Below are positions 37,988 to 40,599 of a stretch of 40,599 nucleotides of DNA, in pieces. Source of the stretch: Ilumatobacteraceae bacterium (GTDB lineage: Bacteria; Actinomycetota; Acidimicrobiia; Acidimicrobiales; Ilumatobacteraceae); NCBI GenBank assembly GCA_025463425.1, contig JAOBWQ010000330.1, positions 1 through 40,599 of the forward strand, in the 5' to 3' direction. The position numbers and the translations under genes were made by a program. How positions within the stretch are numbered: position 1 is the stretch's first letter; each line of letters starts with the position of its first letter. The notes under the pieces are model-generated. The model did not search any database. It had not been told where the DNA came from and saw only the letters and a program-made list of their open reading frames with translations.

Positions 37988-38903
37988 CCGCGCTCGCGGC
38001 AACAGTAGGCGGCCTCGCAGACCAGATGTTCGGTGAGCCAGCACTGCGCTGGCACCCCGTTGCCCGCTACGGGTCGGTCATGCAACACATCGAACGACAC
38101 GTCTACGCCGACCGGCGCGTCAACGGCATCGCCTTCACCGCCATCGGCGCCGGGCTCGGCATCGGCACCGGCCTCGTGCTGCGCCGCGCTATCGGACCGG
38201 CCCTCGCCAGCGTCGCGGCCACCTGTATGAGCGCGGCTGGCAAGATGCTGGAGGACGAAGCCGTCACCATGGCCGGCCTGCTGACCGCCGGCGACCTCCC
38301 CGCAGCCCGGCAGCGCGTGATCTCCCTCGTCGGGCGAAACACCGATCACCTCGACGAGCACCAGATCGGCCGCGCCGTCATCGAGTCCGTCGCCGAGAAC
38401 TGCGTCGACGCCGTCACCTCGTCGGTGTTCTGGGCCGCCATCGGCGGTGCGCCGGCCGTGCTCGCCCACCGGGCCGTCAACACCCTCGACGCGATGGTTG
38501 GCCACCGTGACGAACGTTACGAGCACTTCGGCTGGCGAGCGCCCGCCTCGACGACGTCGTGAACTACGTCCCGGCACGGCTCACCGCGCTCGCCGTAGCG
38601 CTCGTCACCCCGACCCGCGCGCGGACGATACTCAACGTGATCCGCCGCGACGCGTCCCGCCACGCGTCACCCAATGGTGGCGTCGTCGAAGCTGCCTTCG
38701 CCGCTTCGCTCGGCGTGCAGCTCGGTGGCATCAACCATTATGGGGGCGAGATCGAGGACCGCGGCACCCTCGGCAATGGCCCGCCACCAGATGCGAGCGC
38801 CATCGCCGCTGCCGTCCGCCTCCGCCGCACCGCGACAGCGATGACGGCCTCGCCTCCTCCTCACACCTGGAGCCCTCGTTCAGCTACTGAGGCGGCGGAG
38901 TAG
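37984..38903 (+). pseudogene. cobD: Adenosylcobinamide-phosphate synthase CobD/CbiB, single-base frameshift near 38533
   Basis: MTALAATVGGLADQMFGEPALRWHPVARYGSVM...NTLDAMVGHRDERYEHFGW; the expected (A)SARLDDVVNYVPARLTAL continues in another frame. Confidence 0.88.
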
Positions 38904-39674
38904 GTAGGTGTCGAACATCCACCCCTTGGCTGCCCGGGCCTCGGCCCGTACGCGCACGATCTCATCGGCCACGTCATCGAGCGGCCCCGAGATCAGGACT
39001 TCATCAGGGCTCCCCAGATAGGCACCCCAGAAGATCTCGAAGTCTTCACCGAGTAACGCCCTGAAGCTCGTCTCGGCGTCCAGCATCACCACCACGTCGT
39101 CGACACCGTCCGGCAGCCCGTCACGGAGCCGGCGGCCCGTCGTGATCAGCACCGAACCACCGATGCGGTTCAACGGGATCCGATGACGCGCGGCCAACAC
39201 CTGAATGCTGCTGATTCCCGGCAAGACCGTGTGCTCCACCCGCACACGCCCACGATCGTTGACCTGGTCGATGATCCGCAGCGTGCTGTCGTACAACGAC
39301 GGATCCCCCCACACCAGAATCCCCGCCACTTCGCCCTCTACGACCTCGTCGGCCAGGACTCGCTCGAACTCGGCGACGCGTGCCGCATGCCACCGAGCGA
39401 CCGCCTCATCGTACGGGAGACGATCGTCCCGCCGCCCGTCCTCGACCACCACAACCCGGAACGGCTTCGACCCGGCGAACCGATCCAGGCTCTCCCGCCG
39501 CACGCCCACCAGATCGGCCTTGTCCGCACCCTTGTCGATCACCACGAACACATCGGTATCGGCGATCGCTGCAGCTGCCTCGGCGGTCACGAAGGACACC
39601 GCACCAGCCCCAATCCCGATCACGTGCAGGCGACGCGTCGCGACCGGCGGCTGGGACAGGGACTCCACCAGCAC
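38880..39674 (-). CDS. cobF: Precorrin-6A synthase (deacetylating) CobF
   Basis: LHVIGIGAGAVSFVTAEAAAAIADTDVFVVIDKGADKADLVGVRRE...VWGDPSLYDSTLRIIDQV...VLPGISSIQVLAARHRIPLNRIGG. GTG start inferred; the ORF is open to 39803. Confidence 0.9.
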   Translation of the reverse strand: MLVESLSQPPVATRRLHVIGIGAGAVSFVTAEAAAAIADTDVFVVIDKGADKADLVGVRRESLDRFAGSKPFRVVVVEDGRRDDRLPYDEAVARWHAARVAEFERVLADEVVEGEVAGILVWGDPSLYDSTLRIIDQVNDRGRVRVEHTVLPGISSIQVLAARHRIPLNRIGGSVLITTGRRLRDGLPDGVDDVVVMLDAETSFRALLGEDFEIFWGAYLGSPDEVLISGPLDDVADEIVRVRAEARAAKGWMFDTYLLRRLSS

Positions 39675-39821
39675 AACGTACCGGCGGCCAACGGCAGCCG
39701 AAGACGGGGGCGGCACCGATGCCCGGTTGCAGACGTCGGCTCGCTCGGCTTCACCACCCGGCGTGCTCGACGGATTCCGGATCGTCGACGGCGCTGAGGT
39801 CACTCGCTTGGACCCTCAGCG

Positions 39822-40172
39822 CTAGGTGCGCTCGCCGGGGACGTTGTCCTTGAATGTGTTGAGGCATGCGGCTGGGGTTGACCATCCGAGCGCACCGTGG
39901 GTGCGGTGCTGATTGTAGAAGTGGATGAACCCGGTGTAGGCGCTGGTTCGTTGCTTGTCGGAGGTCCACGGGCGGATGTAGGCCCATTCCTCGAGCAGGA
40001 TCCTGTGGAACCGTTCGACCTTGCCGTTGGTCTGCGGGCTGTGGACCAAGGCCTGCACCGCGACCGGCACGACCGTGAAGAAGACGCGACCTCGCCGCTG
40101 CAGCTTGGTTCGCGGCGCAAGGGATCACGTGCGAGCGGGTGATCACCGACAACGGTGCCTGCTACAGGTCGA
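39822..40172 (-). pseudogene. IS481/IS3-like transposase C-terminal remnant, frameshifted
   Basis: ALVHSPQTNGKVERFHRILLEEWAYIRPWTSDKQRTSAYTGFIHFYNQHRTHGALGWSTPAACL; upstream CERVITDNGACYRS lies in another frame. Confidence 0.8.
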
Positions 40173-40599
40173 TGCGCTCGCCAGTAGCTGATCTTGCCGA
40201 CCGAGGCTGAGGGGGTGAGGGTTGCCCACTTCGTCGGCCGACTCACAACGACGGTTCCAACCGGCAACCGGCCTCCGTTGCGTCGTGAACGTTGAACCGC
40301 TGCGGCACTTGGGGGAGTTTCGGACATCGCCGATGAGCTCGCCGAGGGGCGTGGCGCAACGTCGCCCGATCAGCACAACGGGGTCGGAGGCTCGATCGCG
40401 ATGTGCGAGAATGAAGAACGTACCTGCGTGAGTGCGATGCGATCACTGAGGCTGGGGACGCCTGGCGCGATGATCCGACGGTCGGATGCTCATGCTTCGG
40501 TAGTCCAGGTCAGCGGAGAGCAGGGTCGTGCATCAAGATTCGTTCGTGGCGGCAGCCGAGGAGGTGGCGGTTGCGGGGCGGGCGGCCTGCGACGCGATC

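Noticed and set aside
40527-40599. Possible CDS start at the right edge (VHQDSFVAAAEEVAVAGRAACDAI...)
   Set aside because: Only 24 codons before the window ends. It is reminiscent of DUF222/HNH proteins but cannot be supported.
1-40599. CRISPR arrays, rRNA or tRNA genes
   Set aside because: No regularly spaced repeats, rRNA-like text or convincing tRNA cloverleaf were noticed by eye. tRNAscan-SE and a CRISPR finder would be needed to exclude them formally.

Overview
GC-rich, probably actinobacterial (Acidimicrobiia-like; taxonomy is inferred, not demonstrated) chromosomal window. Positions ~1-15.1 kb hold transposase debris (IS3, IS30 and ISL3-like remnants), two PAS-GGDEF-EAL c-di-GMP proteins, a TolB-like propeller lipoprotein and a large LuxR/ATPase regulator. 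Positions ~15.2-39.7 kb hold a nearly complete aerobic cobalamin cluster: fused ChlI/ChlD-type chelatase, cobN, an FhuF-like [2Fe-2S] protein, cobQ, cobK, a 2Fe-2S ferredoxin-domain protein, cbtA and cbtB behind a B12 riboswitch, cobT/bluB, cobJ, cobI, cobH and cobG on the minus strand. On the plus strand are cobO, cobB, an RHH-methylase fusion, cobM, cobL, cobE, cobA, cobC and cobD/cbiB, with cobF convergent. Further transposase debris lies at ~39.8-40.2 kb. The most unusual feature is the gene at 33038-33925, which encodes a ribbon-helix-helix DNA-binding domain fused to a CobI-like tetrapyrrole methylase. All expected corrin-ring methyltransferases are encoded elsewhere in the cluster, so this one looks surplus. 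The 9-mer TGCCCTACG occurs as a direct repeat just before this gene and as a perfect 11-bp-arm palindrome in the cobG/cobO divergent promoter. Together these suggest an undescribed PutA-like sensor/regulator of corrinoid synthesis. Two probable single-base frameshifts (bluB|cobT and cobD/cbiB) are also notable.
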